NCBI GenBank assembly: GCA_945787125.1
Contig: CALZHW010000012.1
Coordinates: forward strand, 1 to 44,258
Reading direction: 5' to 3'
Origin: an uncultured Ectothiorhodospiraceae bacterium
GTDB taxonomy: Bacteria > Pseudomonadota > Gammaproteobacteria > S012-40
Length of the DNA: 44,258 nucleotides
Shown here: positions 28,618-36,471 of the stretch, in pieces
Layout: the number at the start of each line of letters is the position of its first letter
Position numbering within the stretch: the first letter of the stretch is position 1
The notes under the pieces: model-generated
The model's database searches: none
What the model was told of the DNA's origin: nothing
What the model saw: only the letters and a program-made list of their open reading frames with translations
Translations under genes and position numbers: made by a program

Positions 28618-29589
28618 CTATCGCATCAGTTTAACACCCGACGGGTGATTGGAACCGTGAATTGTAGAATGACAATTTAAACACGATTTATTCACGGTAA
28701 ATTTATTATTATTTCCCACAGCACCACCATCACGTAAGACATTAGCATGTAGATTATCTTGCGAATGACATTGCTGGCAAATGTAAGGTGTGGTTTTTTT
28801 CAATAACGCTCCATGATTAGAGCCATGCGGCGTATGACACAAAGTACAATCCTCAGTGACTGGTGCATGTTCCCATAAAAATGGGCCGCGTTTTTCTGCA
28901 TGACATTCATAACATTTTTCATTTTTATTGGCGGCATCTATCAGTTTTTCACCCATGGCATCGTGTGTGTTGTGACAATTGCTACATTTCATTTCACCAA
29001 ACCGAACCGGATGACTGGAGCGGCGCTGAAATTCACTGCGTTTTTGTTGGTGACACTTAAAACACACGGTAGCTTGTTCATGTTTGATAAACAGCGGATC
29101 TTTTGCCATATGAATGCGATGACAATTGGCGCACGCTAAATCACCTTGCTGGTGAGCACTGCCTTGCCAGCCAATGCGTGCGTGGGTCTTATGACAGTCC
29201 AGGCAAATTTTATTTTGCACGTCTGCAGGTGCGTGAGATTTTTCACCGAAGTTCATAATTGGCGCTTTAATTTGCCCTTGGCGCGTTTTCTTTGAATGAT
29301 TACCACCGGGACCGTGGCAGGCTTCACACTGCAAGCCTGCCATTGGTGAGCGTTTGTCATTCAGCTGACCATGTTTGCTCTTGAATATCGGCATTATTGG
29401 ATACTCATTGTCTTCATCATGACACTTTAAGCAGCGATCAGCACCCAGTTCGGTGTAAGGAGCATCAATCTGTTTTGTCCAGTCAGTATCAACCTCTTCT
29501 TTATCTCCGGCATCTTCAGCGTAAACGGTTGCCAAAGGTATCGTCAGAAGAAACAATGTTATTGCTAATAATCTAATAAACATAGCCAT
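28618..29589 (-). CDS. Decaheme c-type cytochrome, MtrA/DmsE family
   Basis: A 323-residue periplasmic cytochrome that carries electrons into the MtrB-like pore. After a signal peptide (LLAITLFLLTIPLATVYA) there are ten CxxCH haem sites by count: CLKCH, CEACH, CLDCH, CANCH, CFKCH, CSNCH, CYECH, CTLCH, CQQCH and CLNCH. Ten haems, length and the MtrB-like neighbour match MtrA, DmsE and PioA. The start ATG shares one base with the stop of the flavoprotein gene (TAATG), so translation is coupled. Either M1 or M3 could be the true start. No surface decaheme MtrC/OmcA gene is adjacent. Confidence 0.95.
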   Translation of the reverse strand: MAMFIRLLAITLFLLTIPLATVYAEDAGDKEEVDTDWTKQIDAPYTELGADRCLKCHDEDNEYPIMPIFKSKHGQLNDKRSPMAGLQCEACHGPGGNHSKKTRQGQIKAPIMNFGEKSHAPADVQNKICLDCHKTHARIGWQGSAHQQGDLACANCHRIHMAKDPLFIKHEQATVCFKCHQQKRSEFQRRSSHPVRFGEMKCSNCHNTHDAMGEKLIDAANKNEKCYECHAEKRGPFLWEHAPVTEDCTLCHTPHGSNHGALLKKTTPYICQQCHSQDNLHANVLRDGGAVGNNNKFTVNKSCLNCHSTIHGSNHPSGVKLMR

Positions 29590-30836
29590 TACTCAAACAT
29601 TTCATGCGTGATATTGTTAAACCAACTTTGTGCATACAAGACTTCGCGTTGCGCTTGTTTTTCCGGATCATCAATTTGACTTTTTCCATGGGAAACCTGA
29701 GTGAGTTTCTTATCTGCGTTAATGCGAAACACTTTAGTTCTAAATATTGCGTAGTCGTTATTCAGGATGGCGTATTCTGAATCGATTAACGGGGGTAAAT
29801 CCTGCAAAACGGCTTTTCCTTGCACTTGATTCGCCATGGCTATGGCACAAAGTTTAGCTTGCGCATTGGCTGATTGGGCTGTTTTGCTTAAACCTAATTC
29901 GGGGGTAATGGCATCACCAATGACATAAATACCTTTCTGTTTTGAGCTTTCAAAGGTTCCTGCAGCCACCGGGCACCATCCCGATGAATCAGTTAAACCC
30001 GCTTTCAATGCTAAGTTGCCTGCACGATTAGCTGCCACCACGTTAAGTAAATTAGCTGTCGTATTGCCCGCACTTGTTGTGACGCTATTTCCTGCGATCG
30101 CACTTACGTTAGTTTGCCATTGGGCTTCAATCATACCGGGGTAATGTTGTTGCCAATAGTCTTCAAAGATTGCCAAATCTTCAGTTTTTGCATTACCATT
30201 CAGCAAGATAATTTTGGCTTTTTTATTATTTATTGAAAAATAAGCGGCCATTTGACTAACGCGTTCAAACGGCGCCCATGGTCCGCTAATTGATCCTGCT
30301 GGCGTGGCGACTATCACAACCCCGCCCGGTTTCAATCCGGCGACTTTAGGCGCCAATTGTTGCACTTGCTCGCCAGCAGTCCAGCTATGCAGAGTATTTT
30401 CATCAAACCCCTGTATCGCAGCATTGTCGAAACCAATGCCTTGAGCTAATACCAAGCGATCATAAGGCAAGGATTTTCCGCCTGCTAGGGCAATATTTTT
30501 ACTGACGGGATCAATTTCCGTTACGGTATCGTGAATGACTTTAATGCCGTTCTTTTGCAGGGTTTGATAGCCATATTGAGTTGCATTTATATCCAGTAAA
30601 CCATTGATTAAATGGTTACTTACAAAGGCGGGCTGATATGTTTTGTTCTTTTCAACAATGGTGATTTCAGCGGCTGGCAAAATCTTTTTAAGATATTTTG
30701 CGAATATGGTGCCTGCTGCGCCTCCACCAACTATGATGATTCGATTCTCAGCTGCCCACGCCAGGCGTGTGACACCCATCAACGGCAAAGCGCTACTGAT
30801 CCCCAGTAATTTTAATAAAGAACGTCGTGATAGCAT
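29589..30836 (-). CDS. FccB-like Tat-exported flavoprotein lacking the catalytic cysteines
   Basis: A 415-residue flavoprotein homologous to the FccB subunit of flavocytochrome c sulfide dehydrogenase. A Tat signal (SRRSLLK, R4-R5) precedes the FAD-binding IIIVGGGAAGT. Family-wide segments GWCPV, TFESS, YVIGDA and the C-terminal SWFNNITHEMFE are retained. By comparison with remembered FccB sequences, both cysteines of the redox disulfide are gone: the CPPGPYER site reads ISGPWAPFER, and the NTCYSIL site reads DSEYAIL. The only Cys residues are in GWCPV and AKLCAIA. Sulfide oxidation through the usual disulfide is therefore unlikely. It follows a diheme cytochrome gene, as fccB follows fccA, but with a 179-nt palindromic element between. 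Confidence 0.88.
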   Translation of the reverse strand: MLSRRSLLKLLGISSALPLMGVTRLAWAAENRIIIVGGGAAGTIFAKYLKKILPAAEITIVEKNKTYQPAFVSNHLINGLLDINATQYGYQTLQKNGIKVIHDTVTEIDPVSKNIALAGGKSLPYDRLVLAQGIGFDNAAIQGFDENTLHSWTAGEQVQQLAPKVAGLKPGGVVIVATPAGSISGPWAPFERVSQMAAYFSINNKKAKIILLNGNAKTEDLAIFEDYWQQHYPGMIEAQWQTNVSAIAGNSVTTSAGNTTANLLNVVAANRAGNLALKAGLTDSSGWCPVAAGTFESSKQKGIYVIGDAITPELGLSKTAQSANAQAKLCAIAMANQVQGKAVLQDLPPLIDSEYAILNNDYAIFRTKVFRINADKKLTQVSHGKSQIDDPEKQAQREVLYAQSWFNNITHEMFE

Positions 30837-30852
30837 AAGTGTTAACTCGCTT

Positions 30853-31031
30853 GGGAACGTGTATGAAAAAAATTGGACATATGACGCTCAAATTTAGTCT
30901 GTATTGGCACGTTCTGAAATCTCAAAAGTGCAGGAATAGTCGTTCTATTTCGAGCTTTTTTGATTTTAGAACGTACCAAAACGGGCTGAAGATGAGATGT
31001 AAGATTTCCAATTTTTTTCATACACGTTCCC
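30853..31031. repeat. 179-nt palindromic element with 25-bp perfect terminal inverted repeats
   Basis: Termini 30853-30877 and 31007-31031 are perfectly complementary over 25 nt (starting GGGAACGTGTATG). Complementarity continues inward with mismatches (TTGGCACGTTCTGAAATC against a near match) to a central GGAATAG/CTATTTC hairpin, so the whole unit can fold on itself. The right end reaches the stop codon of the diheme cytochrome gene. It looks like a MITE-type insertion, with no coding capacity seen. Confidence 0.85.
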
Positions 31032-31690
31032 TATTGTTGGCTTGAATAGTATTCAATAAGTTGGGTAATGCTTTCTTCACCCTTTTTATCCAGCATGCTT
31101 TTCAGCTTGGTGTTCATTTTTTTATGGATGCCGCGATCGCCGGATTGATAATCTTGCATGGTGAATGTTAAATAGTTTCGCCACTGGCCAACCAGCATAC
31201 CAACATCATCTGCGGTGCTCGCGCCTCCGTTTTCGTGGCATTTATCACAATACTTTTTGTGTAGCTTTTTTCCAGCCGCTGCTAATTTCTCATCAAACTG
31301 TTGGTTTAATTTTTCAAGCGGCAATTCGCTAAAATATTTAGCAATAGCCTTTATTTCATCCGGGCTCAATGCACTAGCGACATTGTTCATGGTTGAGGGG
31401 AAACGTTCATATATACCCACATCGGCTAAATCCGGATTGTTATCGATAACATCCAGGGCTTTTTCGAGATCATCGGTATATTTATACGCTAACATCACAC
31501 CAACGATATAATTATAAGAAAGTCCGGCAATCACCGGTGTTGCTGGCCCTTGACTGGCGCCTGCATTGCCATGGCATGATAAACAAGACCATGCGAGTCG
31601 TTCACCTAAATCTTTATTGTCTGCTACTACAGTGGATGCACACGTTAGCAGAAGTAAAATGATCATTACTTTGAAACAGGCTTTATTCAT
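31031..31690 (-). CDS. Diheme cytochrome c (c4/FccA-like)
   Basis: A periplasmic cytochrome of about 219 residues from the ATG at 31690. A signal peptide (MNKACFKVMIILLLLTCASTVVA) precedes two cytochrome-c domains, with CLSCHGNAG (domain 1) and CDKCHENGG (domain 2) as haem sites. The pattern ends with an axial-Met-type region in domain 1 (FPSTMNNVASALSPDEIKAIAKYFSELP). The arrangement matches c4-type cytochromes and the FccA subunit. The frame is open to a GTG 12 nt upstream, but the ATG gives the standard signal peptide and has GAGGAG ahead of it. It lies 26 nt from the tetraheme gene. Likely job: carry electrons between flavoprotein and the MtrA-type cytochrome or quinone side. Confidence 0.88.
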   Translation of the reverse strand: MNKACFKVMIILLLLTCASTVVADNKDLGERLAWSCLSCHGNAGASQGPATPVIAGLSYNYIVGVMLAYKYTDDLEKALDVIDNNPDLADVGIYERFPSTMNNVASALSPDEIKAIAKYFSELPLEKLNQQFDEKLAAAGKKLHKKYCDKCHENGGASTADDVGMLVGQWRNYLTFTMQDYQSGDRGIHKKMNTKLKSMLDKKGEESITQLIEYYSSQQ

Positions 31691-31716
31691 GTCGCAATTC
31701 ACTCCTCACTCTTCAC

Positions 31717-32271
31717 TCACATTGGTTCATCCTGATCTTCCGGTTCCTCGGGCTCTTCCGGTTCATCAGGCTCTTCATGGGCAATGCCGCGATGACAATC
31801 TATACAGGTTTTACCCTCAGCTTCTGCGGTTGCGTGTTTTTTGCGTGCCATTTTGTCCTGTTCTTCCAGGTTCATTGTACTAAAATCATGGCAACTGCGG
31901 CATTCGCGTGAGTCTGTGGCTGCCATTTTTCGCCATACTCGATTGGCCATGACCCAGCGCTGCTGATTATATTTTTCTTCGCTGTCGATTGTGCCTAACA
32001 TTTCATGATAAACATCTTTTGCTGCCATCAGTTTTGCCCATAACTTAGGCCCGTAATCTTTTGGAACGTGACAATCCGCGCAAACAGCTTGTACGCCTGA
32101 GGCATTTTTGAAATGCACTGTCTCTTTGTATTCTTCGTAAGGAACCTCCATGGAGTGGCACGATACGCAAAAATCTAATTCGTTGGTGGCGTGCAGAACT
32201 TTGTTAAAACCACCAAGCAGCAATGCACCCAGCAGTAATGTTGTAATAACGATAGAAATTACAATTTTCAT
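31717..32271 (-). CDS. NapC/NirT-family tetraheme cytochrome (CymA-like)
   Basis: A 184-residue inner-membrane quinol dehydrogenase candidate. A single N-terminal transmembrane anchor (VISIVITTLLLGALLLGGF) leads to four CxxCH sites: CVSCHSME, CADCHVPK, CRSCHDFS and CIDCHRGI. Family features SMEVPYEEYKETVH and GPKLWAKLMAAKDVYHEMLG are present. The C-terminus has a highly acidic Glu/Pro/Asp tail (EEPDEPEEPEEPEDQDEPM), which is unusual and could dock a basic partner. It passes electrons between the quinone pool and periplasmic cytochromes, as CymA does for Mtr systems. It starts 89 nt after the triheme lipoprotein stop, across a strong hairpin, and 26 nt before the diheme gene. Confidence 0.94.
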   Translation of the reverse strand: MKIVISIVITTLLLGALLLGGFNKVLHATNELDFCVSCHSMEVPYEEYKETVHFKNASGVQAVCADCHVPKDYGPKLWAKLMAAKDVYHEMLGTIDSEEKYNQQRWVMANRVWRKMAATDSRECRSCHDFSTMNLEEQDKMARKKHATAEAEGKTCIDCHRGIAHEEPDEPEEPEEPEDQDEPM

Positions 32272-32315
32272 GAAAGTTTATTATATGCTCGATATTGAAT
32301 GTGCTTTATACCAAT

Positions 32316-32344
32316 GAAATAGCCTGATCAGATCAGGCTATTTC
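32316..32344. terminator. 13-bp perfect hairpin between triheme lipoprotein and NapC-like genes
   Basis: GAAATAGCCTGAT, loop CAG, then the exact complement: a 13-bp stem. It is in the 89-nt intergenic space of an otherwise tight operon. No T-run follows on the minus strand (the next bases read ATTGG), so it may be a weak terminator, a processing site or a 3'-end stabiliser that sets the ratio of upstream to downstream products. Confidence 0.6.
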
Positions 32345-32360
32345 AGCATATAAAGTTGGA

Positions 32361-34424
32361 CTATTGAGTTGCTGTCAAGCTAGAGAAGAAGCCTGCAAGA
32401 TTATTGATCTCTTGTTGGGTGAGGTTTTTCTCACCATTAGTATTATCCATAATAGTGCTGATATCACTGAGATCTGCTGTCATCGCGAAATGTGAAAAGC
32501 GTAAGTTTGGTACTGGCTGGTTTTCACCGCACGTTTCATCATCGCCCACTGCTGCAGTACCACTCAGGCCATCTCCGAAACATCGAAAACTCAGGTCTTC
32601 TCCTGCGTCATCAATATCCGCTGCATCAGATACACTGAGTGCTGTTGCACTGGCTGAGTGGCAACCGTCACAATTGGCATAATAAAAAGCCTCGCCAGCT
32701 GCCACATCTGCAACACCGTTATTGCCTATTGCATTGGTTGCCAATAGATTGGTGTCACCCGCTTGATACGCACTCAAATAAGCCATAATACCTGCGACAT
32801 CATGCGCCGCTGGATAACCTATACGATCACGGGTCATAACTGAGCCGGTTTCACCCCAGCGTGCCACATGAAACACACTCGCAAAATGCACTTGATCTAA
32901 GGTTTCATCATCATTCGACAAGTAACTGACAAAGTTATTGCCCAACCCGAATGGATTAAAGCCTGAGTTATTCGGTGCACCATGACAACGAAAACAATAG
33001 TCTGCATAAAATTCTTCGCCTTGTGAAATCTTACTAGAACTAGTGTCATTCAAAATATATTGACCATTTGCGAATGTCATCACTTGATCAGGTTTGCCAT
33101 CGGCGTAATTCAAGAATGCCGTTATTGCTTCAACTTGTTTGAGTGAAGGTACCGTATCATTATTCACACCTTGGTACGGGTTAGTTGAATTGGTTGCATC
33201 TGCTGCGGCGGTGCGAGAAAAGTCTGGGTGTTTGTCGCTAAAATGAATGCTATCGGTATCTGTCGCATCAATAGCGGCAGTCCAACTAGCTGCCAAATCA
33301 GCAACGTTTGCACCTGTCAATGCTGTAGTCACATTGGCATACATTCTTCCGTTGCCAGCACCTTCTTGAGGGGCAAAATCTGTTCCAGCAACCGGGGTTG
33401 TTCGCGTCAATAAATTTGTGCCCGCGCTTGCTTCTGGGCGTTGAATAAAACTCGCAGAATCAGAACCGTTAGGATCAAACAAATTTAGTGTGCTTCGCTC
33501 ACGCATAGCAAAACTTCCTTCATCGCCCATCTGATCAAACCCATGACATTCTTTACAGCGTGCGAATCGAACAAATCCTCCGTGCTCATCACCAGTAGCG
33601 CTTTGTTGTCTTAAACGTGTTTGTGTACTGCCGTCTGTTAGTTCAAGTGTCAGGGTCGCTGGGTGGCGATCGTGATCAGCGCCATTATCTCGGTTGGTAA
33701 CTTTGCCATGCGCATGTGAGGAGTGATCTACCTCAGTTTTAGTGGGCACTGGCATTTCTCCAGACGCTTCAATCCAGTTATTATATAAAGATGCTCCCCA
33801 AGCGATTTGATACATATTGGCTATTTGTATGTTTGCCATACTGGTTAAGTCAATGTCCGAAGTTTCAAAGTTGAAATCATTGGCCAATTCTAACAATGCC
33901 TCTTGTAAATTCGGCACATCTGCACGTTCAGCAGCAGTCATTGCATTACTGATATCAGCAGCTTTCGAAAAGCCAGCTTCTTCAGCTATCTCCTGCAGTT
34001 TAGTATCAAAATCAGTAGCATCACCGTTCTCGACCATAGCAACTGCTAAGGTAGTAATCTCGTGCGCAGCAATAGCGGATTTGTTGTTTTTAACATAGGT
34101 CATTACAGTGTAAGTACCTGCTGAACCATCCACCGTCGCTTCCCCAGTGATTTTGACATAATTACCACCGGAACCAATAGCGTTCTCTGCCAGAGTGATT
34201 TTTTCTGTGCCTGCATCGTAGGTGTAAACAACAGGCGTATATGTACCAGAAGGTGAGTCTGACATTGTTACTGAAGTAATGCTGTCAAAGGCAGGATTAA
34301 TTGACGGCACAATAATGGCGGCACTGGAATCATCATCATCGCTTGAACTAGAGCAACCAACGATAAAACTGAGTAAAAGGAAAATGCCGAAGGTTTTTAA
34401 CGCAGATTTAGTGTGTGTTTTCAT
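32361..34424 (-). CDS. Triheme c-type cytochrome lipoprotein
   Basis: A large (about 687-residue) lipoprotein that opens the electron-transfer operon. The ATG at 34424 gives a lipobox signal LLLSFIVGC-SSS with the acylated Cys at about position 24, and a GGAG lies upstream. The frame is open to an ATG 75 nt further up, but that would bury the signal. The lipidated Cys is followed by a Ser/Asp linker (SSSSDDDDSS). The body is Asp/Thr/Ala-rich and has three haem motifs in the C-terminal half: CKECHGFD, CFRCHGAP and CDGCHSAS. Residues near HSSHAHGK and DHDRHPA could bind metal. Not matched to a named family. Position suggests an outer-membrane or surface component replacing MtrC; this is inference. 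Confidence 0.82.
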   Translation of the reverse strand: MKTHTKSALKTFGIFLLLSFIVGCSSSSDDDDSSAAIIVPSINPAFDSITSVTMSDSPSGTYTPVVYTYDAGTEKITLAENAIGSGGNYVKITGEATVDGSAGTYTVMTYVKNNKSAIAAHEITTLAVAMVENGDATDFDTKLQEIAEEAGFSKAADISNAMTAAERADVPNLQEALLELANDFNFETSDIDLTSMANIQIANMYQIAWGASLYNNWIEASGEMPVPTKTEVDHSSHAHGKVTNRDNGADHDRHPATLTLELTDGSTQTRLRQQSATGDEHGGFVRFARCKECHGFDQMGDEGSFAMRERSTLNLFDPNGSDSASFIQRPEASAGTNLLTRTTPVAGTDFAPQEGAGNGRMYANVTTALTGANVADLAASWTAAIDATDTDSIHFSDKHPDFSRTAAADATNSTNPYQGVNNDTVPSLKQVEAITAFLNYADGKPDQVMTFANGQYILNDTSSSKISQGEEFYADYCFRCHGAPNNSGFNPFGLGNNFVSYLSNDDETLDQVHFASVFHVARWGETGSVMTRDRIGYPAAHDVAGIMAYLSAYQAGDTNLLATNAIGNNGVADVAAGEAFYYANCDGCHSASATALSVSDAADIDDAGEDLSFRCFGDGLSGTAAVGDDETCGENQPVPNLRFSHFAMTADLSDISTIMDNTNGEKNLTQQEINNLAGFFSSLTATQ

Positions 34425-34644
34425 AGCAACAAATATCTCCATTTTGTCTTCTAATCGTTTCGCGAAAATTTTTACAATTTTCCTGAACCAGCTCAGCAAG
34501 TCGTGCTATCCCTGCGTGGATCGAGAGGATCCTAACTACACTGTGATAGGCCAGATAATCAGATTATTAGTATTGTTAATGTTCAATAATCGAATCTTAC
34601 GCTTCTTTAAAAATAAAACAACTGTAAATTTACTACGATTTGAT

Positions 34645-34968
34645 CTATAAAAATATCTCCAGCCAGTCATTGTTTTTGCGCCATTGATAGATCTTGATTG
34701 GCTCGCAATCATCAAAAAAATTATTTTGTATTTTCCCAGTCAATAGATCGAATACTGCACCGTGTGCTGAGCATCGAATAGTGCCATTGCTTACTTTGCC
34801 GGCCTGTAAAGATACGCCGAAATGTCCGCAGCGATCTTCGATAATGAATATGTTTTTTCCTTCTTTAATAATCAATAAATTCAATTCATTATAGACCATT
34901 GATAATGTAATATCTTTATTCAAATCACTCAGTGCCAGCAATGGTATGGGCGTCTTAAATTTCGTCAT
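34645..34968 (-). CDS. Small Rieske-type [2Fe-2S] protein
   Basis: A 107-residue cytoplasmic protein of the Rieske ferredoxin type. The two cluster motifs are C-G-H (EDRCGHFGVSL) and C-x-x-H (RCSAHGAVFDLLTG), which supply two Cys and two His ligands. No signal peptide or membrane segment is seen. It overlaps the 3' end of greB by 14 nt, with its ATG inside the last codons of greB, so the two are translated from one mRNA. Related small Rieske proteins serve as electron carriers or oxygenase partners; no oxygenase is nearby. A different use within the neighbouring electron-transfer locus is possible but unproven, since that operon is in the next transcription unit. Confidence 0.86.
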   Translation of the reverse strand: MTKFKTPIPLLALSDLNKDITLSMVYNELNLLIIKEGKNIFIIEDRCGHFGVSLQAGKVSNGTIRCSAHGAVFDLLTGKIQNNFFDDCEPIKIYQWRKNNDWLEIFL

Positions 34969-35458
34969 ACTTCACATCCACTATAGTATATTCTTTAGTG
35001 CCGGCAGGGGTCTGCACCTCCACATCAGAGTCTATAGATTTGCCAAGCAGGGCTTTGGCAATAGGAGAATCCATACTCAGATAGTCTTGTTTACTGTCAA
35101 ATTCATCTGGCCCCACAATACGAAAACGCTGCTGCTTGCCCTCTTCATTTTCAATCACCACCCAGGCACCAAAAAAAACTTTGTTGCGATCTCCAGGTAA
35201 ATGTTCGATGACTCGCAATACATCCAGGCGCTTTCTTAGGAAACGAACGCGCCAATCAATTTCCCGCAGCTGTTTTTTACCGTAAATATATTCTGCATTT
35301 TCCGAACGATCACCCTGCTTGGCGGCTTCAGAAACCGCTTGCGTAACTTCTGGGCGTTTTACCATCCAGAGAAATTGCAGTTCTTTACGCAGTGCGAGCG
35401 CACCCTCAGGGGTGATATAGGGTGATGATGCGGGTTGTGGTGGCCGATAGCGAGACAT
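34955..35458 (-). CDS. greB: Transcription elongation factor GreB
   Basis: A 167-residue RNA polymerase secondary-channel factor that stimulates transcript cleavage in backtracked complexes. The N-terminal coiled-coil has the conserved acidic tip segment KQGDRSENAEYIYGKKQLREID, containing the DxxxE catalytic acids. The C-terminal FKBP-like domain includes VGPDEFDSKQDYLSMDSPIAKALLGK. The length and a short Pro-rich N-terminus (SRYRPPQPASSPYIT) fit GreB more than GreA. It lies 9 nt after a small membrane-protein gene and overlaps the Rieske gene. Confidence 0.95.
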   Translation of the reverse strand: MSRYRPPQPASSPYITPEGALALRKELQFLWMVKRPEVTQAVSEAAKQGDRSENAEYIYGKKQLREIDWRVRFLRKRLDVLRVIEHLPGDRNKVFFGAWVVIENEEGKQQRFRIVGPDEFDSKQDYLSMDSPIAKALLGKSIDSDVEVQTPAGTKEYTIVDVKYDEI

Positions 35459-35467
35459 AAATACTCA

Positions 35468-35845
35468 TCAGTGATAGAGTTTTTTGTAAAACCGATAAGC
35501 GGTTAAACAATATACCAGACCAAATGTCGTGGCTAATAACATAAACCAGGTAGGTAGTTGAAAAGGAATTATATCGGTTGATTGTGCATACAAATAACTA
35601 CCATATAACCAAGCAAATGCAAAATAGGAAATATACAGCAGCGGCACAAGCAGCGACAGTCGCAACTGCTGAAATGCGAGTGCAAAAACCAGTGAGGCGG
35701 GGAACCAAAGTAATTCAAGAATGGAAAATGCCGTTGCTAAAGAGCCATGGTAGCCGTTTAAACCAGCGACGCCATCAAGAACTTGGCAAAAACCAAGTAC
35801 TATCGCGCCGGATAAGTAGTATTTTGGATTGAGTTTGTTTAACAA
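35468..35845 (-). CDS. Small membrane protein of unknown function
   Basis: A 125-residue protein with four predicted hydrophobic segments (YLSGAIVLGFCQVLDGVAGL; AFSILELLWFPASLVFALAF; LLVPLLYISYFAFAWLYG; WFMLLATTFGLVYCLTAYRF). No catalytic motif was recognised. It is 9 nt upstream of greB and probably shares its transcript. A terminator lies between it and the Spy-like gene. Confidence 0.72.
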   Translation of the reverse strand: MLNKLNPKYYLSGAIVLGFCQVLDGVAGLNGYHGSLATAFSILELLWFPASLVFALAFQQLRLSLLVPLLYISYFAFAWLYGSYLYAQSTDIIPFQLPTWFMLLATTFGLVYCLTAYRFYKKLYH

Positions 35846-35865
35846 TGCATAAATTTTCTAATGGC

Positions 35866-35906
35866 AAAAAAAAACGCTGCCTTTATTACCTAAAGACAGC
35901 GTTTTT
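35866..35906. terminator. Bidirectional intrinsic terminator
   Basis: A-run, CGCTG / CAGCG stem with an inner CTTTA/TAAAG extension, and a T-run on the + strand (A-run on the other side gives a T-run on the minus strand). It lies just past the stop of the Spy-like gene (-) and ahead of the small membrane-protein gene. Confidence 0.85.
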
Positions 35907-35919
35907 ACATTCTAGCAGA

Positions 35920-36471
35920 TTATTTGCCCCAGCCAGAACCCCATTTTGGTTTTTGACCCCAGCTATTCATCTTTGCTCTTTGCTCTTTGGTTAAAACACC
36001 TTCAACTTTATTGCCAGCTTCAATTTGCGCTTCAATGATTTGTCGGCGATGATCAAAAATACCGCTATAAACTTTACCTATTGCTTTAGCATCGCGAGTA
36101 CTTGCACTATATAAGTCGAATAAATCATCCGACATAGTTTCCATTGCATCCTCATGCTCCCAGGTAGTCGCACGTAAATCGCGTTGAATACTGCGTATTT
36201 CTTTCTTTTGAGCGGCAGTAAGATCCAGGTTCCAGACTTTGCGCAGGCGCGCAGTCATGTGACCTGATGACATGCCCATTGACTTGTCACCACTCCAATC
36301 TTTCTTCATCATCGGTTTAGCATCTGAAGACATGTCATGCTTCATGCCGTGATGATCACCACCCCAGCTGCCTTTGCCCATGTCTGGGCTCGCTATCGCT
36401 AGCGAAGCCATTCCAAGTGTACCAGCGATAAATAAAACACCGAGTGATCCATATTTAAAATTTCTGATCAT
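35920..36471 (-). CDS. Spy/CpxP-like periplasmic protein
   Basis: A 183-residue secreted protein with a signal peptide (LFIAGTLGMASLAIA-S). The first ~65 mature residues are His-, Met- and Asp-rich (GGDHHGMKHDMSSDAKPMMKK), a pattern seen in metal-responsive periplasmic proteins. A helical region follows with the LTxxQ-type segment DLTAAQKKEIRSIQRDL and a second copy-like VLTKEQRAKMNSWG, as in Spy/CpxP. Proteins of this family act as ATP-independent chaperones or stress modulators and are often controlled by Cpx/Bae-like systems. The start has a strong GGAGGACAATA site. It ends at an efficient terminator. A metal-stress role is inferred from His/Met content. Confidence 0.8.
   Translation of the reverse strand: MIRNFKYGSLGVLFIAGTLGMASLAIASPDMGKGSWGGDHHGMKHDMSSDAKPMMKKDWSGDKSMGMSSGHMTARLRKVWNLDLTAAQKKEIRSIQRDLRATTWEHEDAMETMSDDLFDLYSASTRDAKAIGKVYSGIFDHRRQIIEAQIEAGNKVEGVLTKEQRAKMNSWGQKPKWGSGWGK

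Noticed and set aside
29589-31690. Annotation of the FccA/FccB-like pair as a sulfide dehydrogenase
   Set aside because: The flavoprotein lacks both active-site cysteines, so the sulfide activity cannot be supported from sequence.
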